Source of the DNA: Photobacterium profundum
GTDB lineage: Bacteria > Pseudomonadota > Gammaproteobacteria > Enterobacterales > Vibrionaceae
Assembly (NCBI RefSeq): GCF_003026285.1
Contig: NZ_PYOD01000005.1
Coordinates: 186,001-250,000, forward strand
DNA: 64,000 nt
Direction: 5' to 3'
The notes under the pieces were generated by a model. The model did not search any database and had not been told where the DNA came from. It was given only the letters and a program-made list of their open reading frames with translations. Each line of letters starts with the position of its first letter. The first letter of the stretch is position 1. Made by a program: the position numbers and the translations under genes. This document shows positions 19,631 through 30,702 of the stretch, one piece after another.

Positions 19631-19967
19631 GGTAATTACTCAGAAATGAAAGCCTTATGTCTTTTACTCAAGTTTGAAAATAAAAGCAATCTGTTTATGG
19701 GGGCGGGCTGCAATAGAATGAAGTATTTGAGTGTGAAGAGTACCCATTGAAGTGTTTGAGTTGGAGAACCATAGACAGTAGTGAACTCGCTCTAAAATAT
19801 AATTGTAGTGAAAACAAACATATTTAAGATAAATGTGGTCACTCTCACTTTTAAGGGAATGGGTGTTTTTTTGCTTGCTGCATTATTTATATAAACGTAA
19901 AAAAACCCCGCGAACGAGGTTTTAGTGAAATGCAGCATTCAATGCTTATTGGGTTTCTAAATAAGTC
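19631..19967. other. Intergenic region with the DUF2062 gene terminator
   Basis: A stretch of 337 AT-rich bases. It holds the terminator at 19900-19925 and presumably the promoter of the small secreted protein and dedA. I see no other gene. Confidence 0.5.
19900..19925 (-). terminator. Terminator after the DUF2062 gene
   Basis: Read leftward, AACCTCG-TTCG-CGGGGTT forms a short GC-rich stem with a TTCG tetraloop, followed by a T-run. Confidence 0.82.
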
Positions 19968-20480
19968 TTAGTTGCGAAATTTACGTTTCTTCCAGCTTCT
20001 TACTACCGAGTAACGCCATAAACCGCGAATACCAAAGTAACCAATTAAAGAAAAAGCAATGCCAGTAGTAAAACAGCCAAGCATAAAAGGTGGACCTATC
20101 TGGCTCATTTGGTGAAGCAGGAACTCCCAAGACAGCTCAAAATGGAATGGCTGAGGTGGTGAATTCATCAACCAAGCCCCAACCTTATACGCACCATAAA
20201 ATAATACGGGCATCGTAATAGGGTTGCTAATCCACACTAATACAATAGAAAGAGGGAGGTTTACACCAAACAGAATGGCGAGTCCGGCCGCCATTATCAT
20301 CTGGCTGGGCAGTGGAACAAACGCCATAAACAGACCCACAGCAAAAGCACCCGAAGCAGAGCGGCGATTAAGGCACCATAGGTTCGGGTTATAAAGCACA
20401 TTACCGAAAATTTTAAGTGCTTTTTGGCGCTTAATTGTTTCGTGATTTGGTAAAAAACGTTTAATAAGTTGTCTTGGCAT
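19968..20480 (-). CDS. DUF2062 domain membrane protein
   Basis: A protein of 170 residues with a basic N-terminus and three or four membrane segments. The block SASGAFAVGLFMAFVPLPSQM and VWISNPITMPVLFYGAYKVGAWLM match DUF2062, a family of small inner-membrane proteins of unknown role. It is leftward and divergent from comEC, as is common in Vibrio-like genomes. No catalytic motif is visible. Confidence 0.85.
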   Translation of the reverse strand: MPRQLIKRFLPNHETIKRQKALKIFGNVLYNPNLWCLNRRSASGAFAVGLFMAFVPLPSQMIMAAGLAILFGVNLPLSIVLVWISNPITMPVLFYGAYKVGAWLMNSPPQPFHFELSWEFLLHQMSQIGPPFMLGCFTTGIAFSLIGYFGIRGLWRYSVVRSWKKRKFRN

Positions 20481-20596
20481 CGATATACATACGCTTTGAA
20501 AACAATGATCTGAAAGTCATTAATTGCGAATACTAAGTATTAAAACATAAAGCATGAAAATACTATTTTAAATCAACAGGCTTAAGGCAATACACA

Positions 20597-23056
20597 ATGA
20601 ACCAAGCGGTTACTGGCATTGCAATAGGGCTTTTGTTTCTTCATTGGTGGCATGCCATTCCAGATTATCTCTGGTTTGTGACTGCCGTAATGCTAGGTGC
20701 CGTAGTTTCTTATTTTTTACGTATTCATTTATTGATCTGGATTGCGTTAGGTGCCGCTATGGCAGCTTTAAGTGTAAATATTTATACAAATTCAGTAAAA
20801 GAAATACCTACTGACCGTGAGAATATTACCATAGTTGCTAAGGTAAGTAGCCTACTTAATAGCGAGATCTCCACTAGTACAATAGATTTCAAACTCTTAA
20901 CGCTCAATTCTTACCCAATAGATTCATATACTCCTTTAAAAGTTCGCTTAAATTGGCGACAGCCTCCTGAGATGTATCAAGGCCAAATTTGGCAGTTAAT
21001 GGTGAAACTTCGCCGTCCGTATGGGCGATTGAATAGTGCAGGCTTTGATGCTGAAAAGTATTTCGTTGCAAACAGTATTCATGGGCGAGGCACCATTTTA
21101 AGCGGAACGATTGTAGACAGCTCTTACATCGATAGCCTTAGTGTAGAACAAACAGCACGGACACTGAGTGACAATAGTACGGCTATTACCTTGCGGCAGC
21201 GTATTTTCACTCAGGCAATGACAGAGTTGGCTGATAAAACCCATAAAGCGTATTTAATGGCTTTAGGCTTTGGCGTACGCGATGCATTAGAGCCTCATGA
21301 TTGGCAACGGCTAAGAGACAGTGGCTTAGCCCATTTAATGGCAATTTCAGGGCTACATATCGGTTTAGCGATGTTATTAGGCTGGTGGCTTGGCAGTAAG
21401 ATATGTGCGCTTTTGCCGGAGCGTAATCGTTTGATATGGTTACCGTTATGGAGTGGTTTTGCGTGTGCACTGGGGTACGCATGGTTAGCGGGTTTTAGTT
21501 TGCCAACGGTACGCGCAGTATTAATGTGTGCAATTGTGATGATTTTAATCAGGTTACGCATTAAGTGGCCAGGTTGGAAAATTTTTATTGCCGCTCTAGC
21601 TATTTGTTTAATGCTCAACCCGTTAGCGTCTTATGCTGCGGGATTTTGGATGTCTTTTACTGCTGTTCTCATTTTATATCTTGCGAATTTGGGTGGCGTA
21701 AGGCGACAACACACTGATCAGACTGAAAACAAGATTGATTATCAGAAAGATCAATTGTGGGACAAGATGAAAGTATTAGCGCAGTTACAGTTTGTGTTAT
21801 TGCTGTTTATGTTACCGCTTCAATGGTATTGGTTTGGTGGAATTTCGCTACTCGCTCCATTTATCAATTTCGTTTCTGTCCCTTGGGTGAGTACATTGAC
21901 TGTGCCTTTGGTTTTAGCTGCCATTGCGACGGTGTGGTTTCCTTGGTTGTCGAATGTTTTTTGGCAATTTGCCGATTGGACCTTATATCCAGTTATTTGG
22001 TTGGCTGAGCAATCTGTTGGTACGTGGTTATCGTTATCATCCGCATGGTTGCCTTTCTTAATAGGGGGAATGGCATGGGCAGCGCTAGGGTGGTTTGTTT
22101 CTTGGCGTAATTTCAAATGGATACATATCTCAATTTTTATTGTGTTCGTATCTTGGGGGATCCCTTTATTTTTCCAGCAAGCAATGTCTACGTTGATGAC
22201 TTTTAATCAGTCGTTTTTAGCCAATGATACTGATGTAAATCATGATAAATCTTCAATAGATGATGTTGCTTCACCGCTATGGACAGTCAATATGTTGGAT
22301 GTGGGGCATGGTCTTGCAGTGTTAATTGAGCGCAACGGGAAAGCGGTTTTGTATGATACGGGAAACCGTTGGCAACAAGGCAGTATTGCTACATCTGTCA
22401 TAGAACCCGTGCTGAGAAAGAAAGGTATTAATCAATTAGATGGGTTGATTTTGAGCCATGCAGACAGCGATCATGCTGGTGGTTTTGCTATTATATCTCA
22501 GCAGTTTGAACCAATTTGGAAGCGTAGCAGTGATCGTCGTGATGATTTTCGTCCCTGTGTGCAAGGAAGCCACTGGCAATGGGAAGGACTCAACTTTGAG
22601 GTGTTGTGGCCACCTAAAATTGTTAAACGGGCTGCTAATCCTCATTCATGTGTTGTGCAAATAAACGATCTAGCCATTAGCCCCGAGAAATCAACCAATG
22701 TACTACTGACAGGTGACATTGATGCGATATCTGAATTACTTTTAGCTCGCCAATACCCAGATCTTGATCCACATATCCTATTTGTTCCCCATCATGGCAG
22801 TAAAACCTCGTCAACCAATACGTGGTTGGCTGGAATGTCTCCTGAATTAGCTCTGGTATCGAGTGCTAAATATAACCCTTGGAATTTACCCTCAACTCAG
22901 ATTAAGCAACGTTATATTGATAAAGGTACAGCGTGGTTAAATACAGCACAAACCGGACAAGTTTCCATTGTTATTGAAGCAGGCAGCAGAAAAACACAAC
23001 GCTATCGACAAGATATTGACGATACTTGGTATCGACGTTTATTTTCGAATGAATGA
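20597..23056 (+). CDS. comEC: ComEC/Rec2 DNA-uptake channel protein
   Basis: A membrane protein of 819 residues. The N-terminal part has an OB-like soluble stretch. The central competence domain carries MAISGLHIGLAMLLG and many membrane segments (about 215-510). The C-terminal metallo-beta-lactamase-like domain (about 560-800) carries ILSHADSDHAGGF, which keeps the metal-ligand pattern, and later PHHGSKTSS. ComEC moves single-stranded DNA across the inner membrane during natural transformation. It is followed by msbA, as ycaI is in E. coli. No other competence gene is in the window. Confidence 0.93.
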   Translation: MNQAVTGIAIGLLFLHWWHAIPDYLWFVTAVMLGAVVSYFLRIHLLIWIALGAAMAALSVNIYTNSVKEIPTDRENITIVAKVSSLLNSEISTSTIDFKLLTLNSYPIDSYTPLKVRLNWRQPPEMYQGQIWQLMVKLRRPYGRLNSAGFDAEKYFVANSIHGRGTILSGTIVDSSYIDSLSVEQTARTLSDNSTAITLRQRIFTQAMTELADKTHKAYLMALGFGVRDALEPHDWQRLRDSGLAHLMAISGLHIGLAMLLGWWLGSKICALLPERNRLIWLPLWSGFACALGYAWLAGFSLPTVRAVLMCAIVMILIRLRIKWPGWKIFIAALAICLMLNPLASYAAGFWMSFTAVLILYLANLGGVRRQHTDQTENKIDYQKDQLWDKMKVLAQLQFVLLLFMLPLQWYWFGGISLLAPFINFVSVPWVSTLTVPLVLAAIATVWFPWLSNVFWQFADWTLYPVIWLAEQSVGTWLSLSSAWLPFLIGGMAWAALGWFVSWRNFKWIHISIFIVFVSWGIPLFFQQAMSTLMTFNQSFLANDTDVNHDKSSIDDVASPLWTVNMLDVGHGLAVLIERNGKAVLYDTGNRWQQGSIATSVIEPVLRKKGINQLDGLILSHADSDHAGGFAIISQQFEPIWKRSSDRRDDFRPCVQGSHWQWEGLNFEVLWPPKIVKRAANPHSCVVQINDLAISPEKSTNVLLTGDIDAISELLLARQYPDLDPHILFVPHHGSKTSSTNTWLAGMSPELALVSSAKYNPWNLPSTQIKQRYIDKGTAWLNTAQTGQVSIVIEAGSRKTQRYRQDIDDTWYRRLFSNE

Positions 23057-23242
23057 TGCTTTTAAGGCGTGAAGATGCGAGAAGTTAGTCTGATAATGTC
23101 GATAGGCTTTTTAGAACAAATATAGCTGTATAATCAATGAGCGAAAAGTAGATAAGGCATGCATCAATGACTTAACTTATTTGGCGCAATCCTCGTATCA
23201 GAGTAGAATGATAGGAATTGTTTTTAAGAAAAATGAATTTTA

Positions 23243-25000
23243 ATGACACAGTCTACTGAACAATCAACACTGGATACGTATAAACGACTTTGGCCGTATA
23301 TCAGTTTCTATAAGGCTGGCTTATCAGTCGCGGTCGTTGCGCTAATCATTAATGCATTGGGTGATACCCTAATGTTATCGATGATTAAGCCTCTTCTTGA
23401 TGAAAGCTTCGGTGGATTAGAGACCATTGAATCAGACTTTCTTTCTATGATGCCATATTATTTAGTCGGATTAATGATACTACGTGGCGCGAGTGGCTTT
23501 GTGTCAACATATTGCTTGTCTTGGGTGTCTGGCAAAGTTGTAATGAATTTACGCCGTGGTTTATTTAATCATTTCATGAAAATGCCAGTGAGCTTTTTTG
23601 ATAAAGAATCTTCTGGAGCCTTACTTTCTCGAATTACTTATGATTCAGAACAAGTTGCTTCTGCGACAAGTAGCGCGCTAGTTAGCATGGTACGTGAGGG
23701 GGCATCTATCATTGGCTTAATGGCATTGATGTTCTGGAACAGCTGGCAGCTTTCGGCCATTTTATTGGTTATCGCTCCTGTTGTGGCATTCAGTATTCGC
23801 TTTGTGTCTAAGCGCTTTCGTAAAATTTCAAAAAATATGCAAGATGCCATGGGGTCTGTTACATCATCTGCAGAGCAAATGCTAAAAGGGCACAAAGTCG
23901 TATTAAGTTACGGTGGTCAAGAGGTTGAAAAGAAACGTTTTGATTCTGTAAGTAATAATATGCGCCAGCAAACAATGAAGTTAGTGTCTGCGCAGGCGAT
24001 TGCCAACCCGGTAATTCAGGTAATTGCATCGTTTGCTTTGGTGGTTGTATTAGTCTTGGCTAACTCTGAAGCGTTACGTGCTGAGCTTACCCCCGGTACA
24101 TTCGCTGTCGTATTTGGTGCAATGTTTGGTTTGATGCGTCCTTTGAAAGCATTAACCAACGTTACTTCGCAATTCCAACGCGGTATGGCTGCTTGTCAAA
24201 CCTTGTTTGAATTGATGGATCTTGAAACTGAAAAAGATAACGGTAAACATGAAATTGCGCGTGTAAACGGTGATATTCAAGTTAAAGATGTTACGTTCAC
24301 TTATCCAACCAAAGATACGCCAGCATTGCGTAATGTGTCGTTTGATTTACCTGCTGGTAAAACACTGGCACTTGTTGGACGTTCGGGTTCGGGTAAGAGT
24401 ACGATTGCGAATCTATTAACGCGTTTTTACGATATTGATTCAGGCGAATTGATATTAGATGGTCGCGAGGTTAAAGATTATCAATTATCAAACTTACGCG
24501 AACAGGTTGCAGTCGTTTCTCAAAATGTGCACCTTTTCAACGATACTATTGCAAATAACATTGCTTACGCAAGTGGCGATAGTTTCAGTCGTGCTGATAT
24601 TGAAAAAGCAGCAGAGCTTGCTTATGCGATGGATTTCATTAAAGACATGCCACAAGGCTTAGACACAATTATTGGTGAAAACGGTGTTAGCCTTTCTGGT
24701 GGTCAGCGTCAACGTTTAGCCATTGCGCGCGCACTATTACGTAATGCGCCAGTGTTGATTTTAGATGAGGCAACATCAGCCCTTGATACTGAATCTGAAC
24801 GTGCTATTCAGTCGGCATTGGATGAATTGCAAAAAGATCGTACGGTTTTAGTGATTGCCCACCGCCTGTCAACTATTGAAGGTGCCGACCAAATCTTAGT
24901 GGTTGATGATGGTGAAATCATTGAACGTGGTACGCATAGTGAATTGATCAAACATGATGGTGCTTACGCGCAACTTCACCGCATTCAATTTGGTGATTAA
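23243..25000 (+). CDS. msbA: Lipid A export ABC transporter MsbA
   Basis: A half-transporter of 585 residues: six membrane segments in the first 320 residues and one ATPase domain. Walker [10 protein letters not shown] starts near residue 379, the signature is LSGGQRQRL and Walker B is [12 protein letters not shown]. MsbA dimers flip lipid A core from the inner to the outer leaflet of the inner membrane. The stop overlaps the lpxK start by one base (TAATG), so the two are coupled, as in E. coli. Confidence 0.96.
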   Translation: MTQSTEQSTLDTYKRLWPYISFYKAGLSVAVVALIINALGDTLMLSMIKPLLDESFGGLETIESDFLSMMPYYLVGLMILRGASGFVSTYCLSWVSGKVVMNLRRGLFNHFMKMPVSFFDKESSGALLSRITYDSEQVASATSSALVSMVREGASIIGLMALMFWNSWQLSAILLVIAPVVAFSIRFVSKRFRKISKNMQDAMGSVTSSAEQMLKGHKVVLSYGGQEVEKKRFDSVSNNMRQQTMKLVSAQAIANPVIQVIASFALVVVLVLANSEALRAELTPGTFAVVFGAMFGLMRPLKALTNVTSQFQRGMAACQTLFELMDLETEKDNGKHEIARVNGDIQVKDVTFTYPTKDTPALRNVSFDLPAGKTLALVGRSGSGKSTIANLLTRFYDIDSGELILDGREVKDYQLSNLREQVAVVSQNVHLFNDTIANNIAYASGDSFSRADIEKAAELAYAMDFIKDMPQGLDTIIGENGVSLSGGQRQRLAIARALLRNAPVLILDEATSALDTESERAIQSALDELQKDRTVLVIAHRLSTIEGADQILVVDDGEIIERGTHSELIKHDGAYAQLHRIQFGD

Positions 25001-26034
25001 TGGCTGCACTTATTGAAAAGTTTTGGTTTGGGCATCATCCGAAAGGTTTTATGCTGTTACTGAATGTACTTTTTTGGCCAGTGTTTTGGCCATTGAGTAA
25101 ACTCTTTGGTTTTATCAGTGTTCGTCGCCGTAATAAGTACCAAACGGGTGAAAAGGTCGCTTATCGGGCTCCGGTGCCAGTTGTTGTTGTTGGTAATATT
25201 ACCGCAGGGGGCAATGGTAAGACGCCCGTTGTTGTATGGCTCGTTGAACAGCTACAAGCGAAAGGGCTTAAGCCGGGGGTTGTTTCTCGTGGTTATGGTG
25301 GTAAAGCGCCACATTACCCTTATTTGGTTGAAGATAAGACATCAACAGACCTTGTTGGTGATGAACCTGTATTGATTCGTCGAAGAACGGGGGCACCTGT
25401 TGCAGTATCACCTAAACGTTCTGATGCCGTAATGATGTTACTTGAACATGATGTTGATGTGATTATTACCGATGACGGTCTACAGCATTATGCTCTCGCA
25501 CGAGACATCGAATTTGTTGTTATTGATGGTCAACGCCGCTTTGGTAATCAGCAATTACTACCATTAGGACCATTGCGTGAAGCGTGTGATCGCTTAGCTG
25601 ACGTTGATTTCTTGATTTGTAACGGTGGAAAGGCGCAAAAAAACGAAGCTCCGATGCACCTGCAGCCCTCAGCATTAATCAATGTTAAAACGGGCGAGCG
25701 ATGTTCAATTAATGAATTAGAGAATATTGTGGCAATGGCCGGCATTGGCCATCCCCCCCGTTTTTTTAAAACATTAGAAGAGCTGGGAGTAACCCCTGTA
25801 CATTGTCAGCCATTTACTGACCATCAGGCATTCTCAGAAATGGAATTAAAACATTTGGCCCAACAGGGACAACATTTAGTGATGACAGAAAAAGATGCGG
25901 TTAAATGCCACGCCTTTGCGCAGTCGAATTGGTGGTATGTACCTGTAGATGCAGTGATACCCACATCGAATGCGACTGCCATTATTAATCGAATAATTAA
26001 GGTAAAGGAAGAATATGGATCACCGTCTGCTTGA
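25000..26034 (+). CDS. lpxK: Tetraacyldisaccharide 4'-kinase LpxK
   Basis: A protein of 344 residues with an N-terminal membrane anchor and the P-loop [11 protein letters not shown] at residues 65-75. [18 protein letters not shown] and [14 protein letters not shown] are further LpxK landmarks. It phosphorylates the lipid A disaccharide at the 4' position at the inner membrane. It overlaps msbA by one base and ycaR by 20 bases. The ycaQ gene found between lpxK and ycaR in E. coli is absent here. Confidence 0.96.
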   Translation: MAALIEKFWFGHHPKGFMLLLNVLFWPVFWPLSKLFGFISVRRRNKYQTGEKVAYRAPVPVVVVGNITAGGNGKTPVVVWLVEQLQAKGLKPGVVSRGYGGKAPHYPYLVEDKTSTDLVGDEPVLIRRRTGAPVAVSPKRSDAVMMLLEHDVDVIITDDGLQHYALARDIEFVVIDGQRRFGNQQLLPLGPLREACDRLADVDFLICNGGKAQKNEAPMHLQPSALINVKTGERCSINELENIVAMAGIGHPPRFFKTLEELGVTPVHCQPFTDHQAFSEMELKHLAQQGQHLVMTEKDAVKCHAFAQSNWWYVPVDAVIPTSNATAIINRIIKVKEEYGSPSA

Positions 26035-26194
26035 AATCGTAGCATGCCCAGTATGTAAGGGTAAATTGAACTACGATAAAGAAAAAAATGAACTGATTTG
26101 TAAGTTTGATCGTCTAGCTTATCCTATTCAAGATGGTATTCCTGTATTGATCGAACCTGAAGCGCGAACGCTGAGTTCAGACGAGGTAAAGTAA
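26015..26194 (+). CDS. ycaR: Trm112-like small protein YcaR
   Basis: A protein of 59 residues ([18 protein letters not shown] at its start) with Cys11, Cys14 and Cys29, the zinc-ribbon-like pattern of the YcaR/Trm112 family, and the end motif [14 protein letters not shown]. It begins inside the lpxK end and its TAA overlaps the kdsB ATG by one base, so it is coupled to both. Its role is unknown; the position suggests a small partner of the lipid A/KDO pathway or a methyltransferase, which is inference. Confidence 0.9.
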   Translation: MDHRLLEIVACPVCKGKLNYDKEKNELICKFDRLAYPIQDGIPVLIEPEARTLSSDEVK

Positions 26195-26940
26195 TGTCAT
26201 TTACGGTAGTTATTCCTGCGCGTTATCAATCAACCCGCCTGCCGGGTAAGCCTTTGGCTGATATTGGTGGTAAGCCAATGGTTCAGTGGGTGTACGAGCA
26301 AGCTAGTAAAGCCGGTGCAGATCTCGTGATCGTAGCAACGGATGACCAGCGTATTGTTGATGCCGTTAAAGCCTTTGGCGGAGAAGTTTGTTTAACGCGA
26401 AATGATCATGAATCAGGCACAGAGCGCCTTGCTGAAGTGGTTGAAAAATATCAGTTAGCAGATGATCATATTGTCGTTAATGTACAAGGTGATGAACCAT
26501 TAATTCCTGACACCATTATTCGACAAGTCGCAGATAATCTAGCAAACAACAATGCACCAATGGCAACGCTAGGTGTCGAGATTGATCACGAAGATGAAGT
26601 GTTTAATCCAAACGCGGTGAAAGTTGTGTTGGATAAAGATGGCTATGCGATGTATTTCAGCCGAGCATCTATTCCTTGGGATCGTGATAACTATGCGAAG
26701 TCACCAAAGGAAATTCATCATAATTTATTACGTCATATCGGTATTTACGCTTATCGTGCTGGGTTTATAAATACTTACATCAACTGGGAACCAAGCGCAC
26801 TTGAAAAAGTGGAAGCATTAGAACAGCTTCGCGTACTTTGGTATGGCGAAAAAATCCATGTTGCTGTTGCTATTGATGCGCCTCCCGCGGGTGTTGATAC
26901 ACCGGAAGATTTAGAGAAAGTACGTGCATTAATTGGCTAA
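26194..26940 (+). CDS. kdsB: CMP-KDO synthetase KdsB
   Basis: A nucleotidyltransferase of 248 residues, equal in length to E. coli KdsB. It has [17 protein letters not shown] at the start (CTP binding), [11 protein letters not shown] in the middle, and the family landmarks [13 protein letters not shown] and EALEQLRVL. It activates KDO with CTP in the cytoplasm for lipopolysaccharide inner core synthesis. Its start overlaps the ycaR stop. A clear terminator closes the operon. Confidence 0.96.
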   Translation: MSFTVVIPARYQSTRLPGKPLADIGGKPMVQWVYEQASKAGADLVIVATDDQRIVDAVKAFGGEVCLTRNDHESGTERLAEVVEKYQLADDHIVVNVQGDEPLIPDTIIRQVADNLANNNAPMATLGVEIDHEDEVFNPNAVKVVLDKDGYAMYFSRASIPWDRDNYAKSPKEIHHNLLRHIGIYAYRAGFINTYINWEPSALEKVEALEQLRVLWYGEKIHVAVAIDAPPAGVDTPEDLEKVRALIG

Positions 26941-27011
26941 GAGTCATAAGCGTTCATCATTAGCTGTAAATAGCCGTTATCCACGTATCAATAAGGCGTT
27001 GATAAACAAAT

Positions 27012-27043
27012 AAAAAGACCACTCAAACGAGTGGTCTTTTTTT
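27012..27043. terminator. Bidirectional terminator between kdsB and tcyP
   Basis: AAAAAGACCACTC and GAGTGGTCTTTTTTT with a 4-base AAAC loop. It suits both kdsB and the convergent tcyP. Confidence 0.9.
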
Positions 27044-27077
27044 ATCTTAGCTTTTTAGAAGTCAACATTAAAACCGA

Positions 27078-28475
27078 CTAGACTTTCGCTGTATCAGTCG
27101 TTGTATCTGTTTCAATGTCTTGATTAAAGATGGTGTCATCAGCTTGCCCCAGTACACGAGAAGTAATGGTACCGGCCGTCATGGCACCACTAACGTTTAC
27201 AGCAGTACGGCCCATATCAATCAATGGTTCGATTGAAATAAGCAGACCAGCAAGCGCTACAGGCATATCAAGAGCAGAGAGAACAATTAGCGCAGCAAAT
27301 GTTGCGCCACCACCCACACCCGCAATACCAAATGAACTGATTGTTACAATCGCAATAAGCGTTGCAATAAAACCTGGGTCTAGTGGGTTAATGCCAATGG
27401 TAGGTGCAATCATTACTGCAAGCATCGCAGGGTATAGACCTGCACAGCCATTCTGGCCCATTGTCGCCCCGAATGATGCCGAGAAGTTTGAAACCCCTTC
27501 GCCGTTACCCAGTTGCTTAACTTGTGCATCAATATTTAGTGGGATAGTGCCAGCGCTCGAGCGTGAAGTGAAAGCAAATAGCAGTACAGGAAGGATTTTC
27601 TTCAAGAAACGAATTGGGTTAACGCCGACAAATGAAACAAGAACCAAGTGCATAACAAGGATCAGTGCTAATCCAACATAAGACGCAATTACAAAATTAA
27701 TTAGGCTTAGGATATCAGCATAGTTAGAGCCTGCGACAACCTTGGTCATCAACGCAAGAACACCGTAAGGCGTTAGGCTAAGTACCATACGTACTAATGT
27801 ACGAACAATTTCTTGAGCAACGTTAATAAACTTTTCGAAGCTTGCACCCAATTCAGGGTGAGTACGCATAACACTCAGGCTTGCGACACCAATGAAAGCA
27901 GAGAAGATAACAACGGCAATAGTCGATGTAGCACGGCTACCAGCTAAGTCAGCAAATGGGTTACCAGGAAAGAAAGAAATAACCATGTCAGCAAACGACA
28001 CCGCTTCAATGTTCGTTAAGCGTGATTCAAGCATTTCACCACGTGCAATTTCTCGTGCACCTTGCACAATACCATCGGCAGATAAGCCAAACATATTGCT
28101 AACAAGAATACCAATTAACGCTGAAGCCGCTGTTGTCGCCAGCAGAATACCAATGGTTAACCCTGAGATTTTACCCAGTGAACCTGAGTCTTTCACTTTC
28201 ACGATAGCGCCAATGATAGATACCATGATTAGCGGCATGATGATCATTTTCAGTAGGCTGACATAACCAGCACCAACAATGTTTACGTACTCAAGTGTGT
28301 CTGCAACTATCTGGCTGCCACCACCATAAATAAGTTGCAATGCTCCACCAAAAAGTACCCCTAAACCAAGGCTTGTAAACACGCGCTTAGATAAAGTTTG
28401 TTCAGTGCGTTGTTGCTTCAGTAACAAAGCAATGAGTAGGGCAAAAAAAGCCAAGTTGATAATGGGATAAATCAT
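27078..28475 (-). CDS. tcyP: L-cystine symporter TcyP-like (DAACS family)
   Basis: A transporter of 465 residues of the dicarboxylate/amino acid:cation symporter family. The pattern LQLIYGGGSQIV...YVNIVGAGYVSLLKMIIMPLIMVSI and the block SRSSAGTIPLNIDAQVKQLG closely resemble E. coli TcyP (YdjN), a cystine transporter. Re-entrant loop motifs typical of the family are present (FTSRSSAGTIP, GVGGGATFAALI). It probably imports cystine with cations. The function is assigned by similarity; other sulfur amino acids are possible. Confidence 0.85.
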   Translation of the reverse strand: MIYPIINLAFFALLIALLLKQQRTEQTLSKRVFTSLGLGVLFGGALQLIYGGGSQIVADTLEYVNIVGAGYVSLLKMIIMPLIMVSIIGAIVKVKDSGSLGKISGLTIGILLATTAASALIGILVSNMFGLSADGIVQGAREIARGEMLESRLTNIEAVSFADMVISFFPGNPFADLAGSRATSTIAVVIFSAFIGVASLSVMRTHPELGASFEKFINVAQEIVRTLVRMVLSLTPYGVLALMTKVVAGSNYADILSLINFVIASYVGLALILVMHLVLVSFVGVNPIRFLKKILPVLLFAFTSRSSAGTIPLNIDAQVKQLGNGEGVSNFSASFGATMGQNGCAGLYPAMLAVMIAPTIGINPLDPGFIATLIAIVTISSFGIAGVGGGATFAALIVLSALDMPVALAGLLISIEPLIDMGRTAVNVSGAMTAGTITSRVLGQADDTIFNQDIETDTTTDTAKV

Positions 28476-28844
28476 GGAGGAATCCTAAAAAAGAGAAATT
28501 AAGCCGTAAGTCCGTTTACTTACTTATTACAAAAGTGTGTTGTGTCTAAATATATTTAAGAAATATCGACAGAAGCATCAATATGCTTAGGGCGTAGATA
28601 ATATGACGTGAGTCGCAAAACCGTTAGTACTTTCAGGTGAATTTGCTATGTAAAAATCGCACATAATAAAACTTTTAGTAATAAGGGCCGTGATGTGCAC
28701 TTCAATCAGAAAAGCGAAATAAAATAAGCATTTGCTTGGTGAATAAAAAAGGCCAGCAATGAATGCTGGCCTTATGTATATTTGTTGCAGCAGATTGTAT
28801 GGTTCGTTTTTTACTAAATATTAGCGCAATTTTACTAAGACGCT
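28476..28844. other. Intergenic region between elyC and tcyP
   Basis: A stretch of 369 AT-rich bases. It holds the elyC terminator (28745-28772) and must hold the tcyP promoter on the reverse strand. No gene-sized frame or clear operator was seen. Confidence 0.5.
28745..28772 (-). terminator. Terminator after elyC
   Basis: Read leftward, GGCCAGCA and TGCTGGCC form an 8-bp stem with a 5-base loop, followed by TTTTTT. Confidence 0.85.
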
Positions 28845-29699
28845 TTAAAGCGTAGTATTGCTATCGTCTTCACTTAAAATTTCGACTGGGCTGATATCAG
28901 CATTCTTATTGGCTTCATCAGCTTTGTCTTTTTCAACGTTGGCTGCTTTATCGCGTATTCTTTGCCAAATCTGCCCCATGGTTTCATGCCAATAGCGCTC
29001 AGTTTGCTCGAGATACTTTGCTTTAGGCGCGTATCTATCCCATGGTTGTTTAATCTTATTACTGGCTAAGAAGTTAGTAGGGGCGGGTGTAGGGGTTAGC
29101 CCTGCCTGATTAAATTCATACAATGCACGCGTCATATGGCTTGCAGAAGTCACGAGTACCAAATTTTTATTACCGACAACGGATGCTGCTTGAAACGCTT
29201 CTTCCCAAGTATCACGGGCAGTTTCAAGTAATAAAATATCAGATTTGTTTACCCCTAGTGCTAATGCGACTTTTGCCATCATACGTGCTTGGCTTATATC
29301 ACTGCCTCCACCATAACCGGATAGAATCAATTTAGCCCCAGGAAAGAGGCGATAAATGCGCATGCCTTCAGATAAGCGCATTAGGGCTGTGCGGGATAGT
29401 TCGGATGTTATTGGCATTGCCTTGTCAATAACATGCCCACTTCCCAGTACCATGATGTAATCAACAGGTGTTGACGAAGGTACAAACGGTTGGTTTTCTG
29501 TTTCTAATGGGCGTAATAAACTGGTCGCAATCGGTTGGAAAGCGACCATGAAAATCCCTAAGAACGCAAAAGCGATAAAGCAAGAAGCAAGTCCTTTTCG
29601 ACGGGTAAACCATAAAATCAATAACCCAATGAACCCAAGAATAAGCATCGCGGGTAGGGGCATAAGTAAGGCAGATATCATTTTTTTTAGTTCAAACAT
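28845..29699 (-). CDS. elyC: Envelope biogenesis factor ElyC (DUF218)
   Basis: A protein of 284 residues with two N-terminal membrane segments (about 10-30 and 37-58) and a C-terminal DUF218 domain (YIMVLGSGHVIDKAMPITSELSRTALMRL, KLILSGYGGG, LLLETARDTWEEA, LVTSASHMTRAL). ElyC in E. coli supports peptidoglycan synthesis at low temperature through effects on the lipid carrier. It is divergent from cmoM, matching the ycbC-smtA-mukFEB order. The charged C-terminal tail (about 25 residues) is longer than in the E. coli protein. Confidence 0.9.
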   Translation of the reverse strand: MFELKKMISALLMPLPAMLILGFIGLLILWFTRRKGLASCFIAFAFLGIFMVAFQPIATSLLRPLETENQPFVPSSTPVDYIMVLGSGHVIDKAMPITSELSRTALMRLSEGMRIYRLFPGAKLILSGYGGGSDISQARMMAKVALALGVNKSDILLLETARDTWEEAFQAASVVGNKNLVLVTSASHMTRALYEFNQAGLTPTPAPTNFLASNKIKQPWDRYAPKAKYLEQTERYWHETMGQIWQRIRDKAANVEKDKADEANKNADISPVEILSEDDSNTTL

Positions 29700-29821
29700 G
29701 CAATGTCGTCCGAAATTTCAGCAATCAAGCTTGAAAAAGCATCACAAGCCTTTATTCCTATAACGCTTGTGAGAAAATAAGCTTCATTTTTTTTGAACCA
29801 CTATCATAACGTAAAGTTGCC

Positions 29822-30634
29822 GTGATCGAAGATCGAAATTTTGATGATTTAGCGCAAAAATTTGCGAAAAACATATATGGCACTGCCAAAGGGCAGATCC
29901 GACAAACAGTTGTCTGGCAGGATATAGAGCAGATTCTATCTGGGTTCGACGATGATATTCCGCTGCGTGTTTTAGACGCTGGTGGGGGTATCGGACAATT
30001 GTCACAAAAAGTTGCAGAGTTAGGTCATCATGTCACTTTATGTGATCTTTCTGGTGAAATGCTGACACTAGCCGAGCAGGAAATTGCTAAAAATGGACTT
30101 CTTAAGCAATATCGCTTAGTTCATAGTCCTGTTCAGCATATTGGTGACCATCTTGATGAACCTGTCGATTTGGTGCTTTTTCATGCAGTGATGGAGTGGC
30201 TATCAGACCCAATAACAGTACTTGACCAATTATTGGAACAAGTCAAACCTGGCGGTGTCATTTCAGTGATGTTTTATAACTACAATGGGTTGCTATTTAA
30301 AAACCTAATTTGTGGTAACTTGACGCACATAGAAGAAGGTATGCCTCATCGTAAGCGTTTTAAGCTGCAACCGCAGCAAGGCATTAAGCCTGATGAGGTG
30401 TATAGTTGCCTGATAAACGCGGGATTAACTATTTTAGGTAAAACTGGCGTGCGCACTTTTCACGATTACATGCAAAATGCGATGGTTGGTGATTACAGTT
30501 TTGAACAAGTTCTTGAGATGGAGCAAAAGCTTTGTCGTCAGGAGCCTTATTTGTCTTTGGGGCGCTATATTCACGTTTATGCACGTAAACCCTTGTACGA
30601 AGAGGTGAAAGTGAACGGCAGTAACTGTGAATAA
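29822..30634 (+). CDS. cmoM: tRNA carboxymethoxyuridine methyltransferase CmoM
   Basis: A class I SAM-dependent methyltransferase of 270 residues with motif I LDAGGGIG at residues 51-58 and the acidic follow-up VTLCDLSGEML. The start is GTG. It matches SmtA/CmoM, which methylates 5-carboxymethoxyuridine at the tRNA wobble position. It precedes mukF by 68 bases, as in E. coli. Confidence 0.92.
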   Translation: MIEDRNFDDLAQKFAKNIYGTAKGQIRQTVVWQDIEQILSGFDDDIPLRVLDAGGGIGQLSQKVAELGHHVTLCDLSGEMLTLAEQEIAKNGLLKQYRLVHSPVQHIGDHLDEPVDLVLFHAVMEWLSDPITVLDQLLEQVKPGGVISVMFYNYNGLLFKNLICGNLTHIEEGMPHRKRFKLQPQQGIKPDEVYSCLINAGLTILGKTGVRTFHDYMQNAMVGDYSFEQVLEMEQKLCRQEPYLSLGRYIHVYARKPLYEEVKVNGSNCE

Positions 30635-30702
30635 GCATTATTTACCCTTATAAAAGAACATATTACCCATAGAACAGAACATAACAGCAATAAGGACAAC
30701 GG

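Noticed and set aside
27130..27681. Long open frame of 183 codons opposite tcyP
   Set aside because: It lies wholly inside a well-supported transporter gene. Its product is low-complexity Ala/Ile/Pro/Thr, which is what the reverse of a membrane-protein gene gives.
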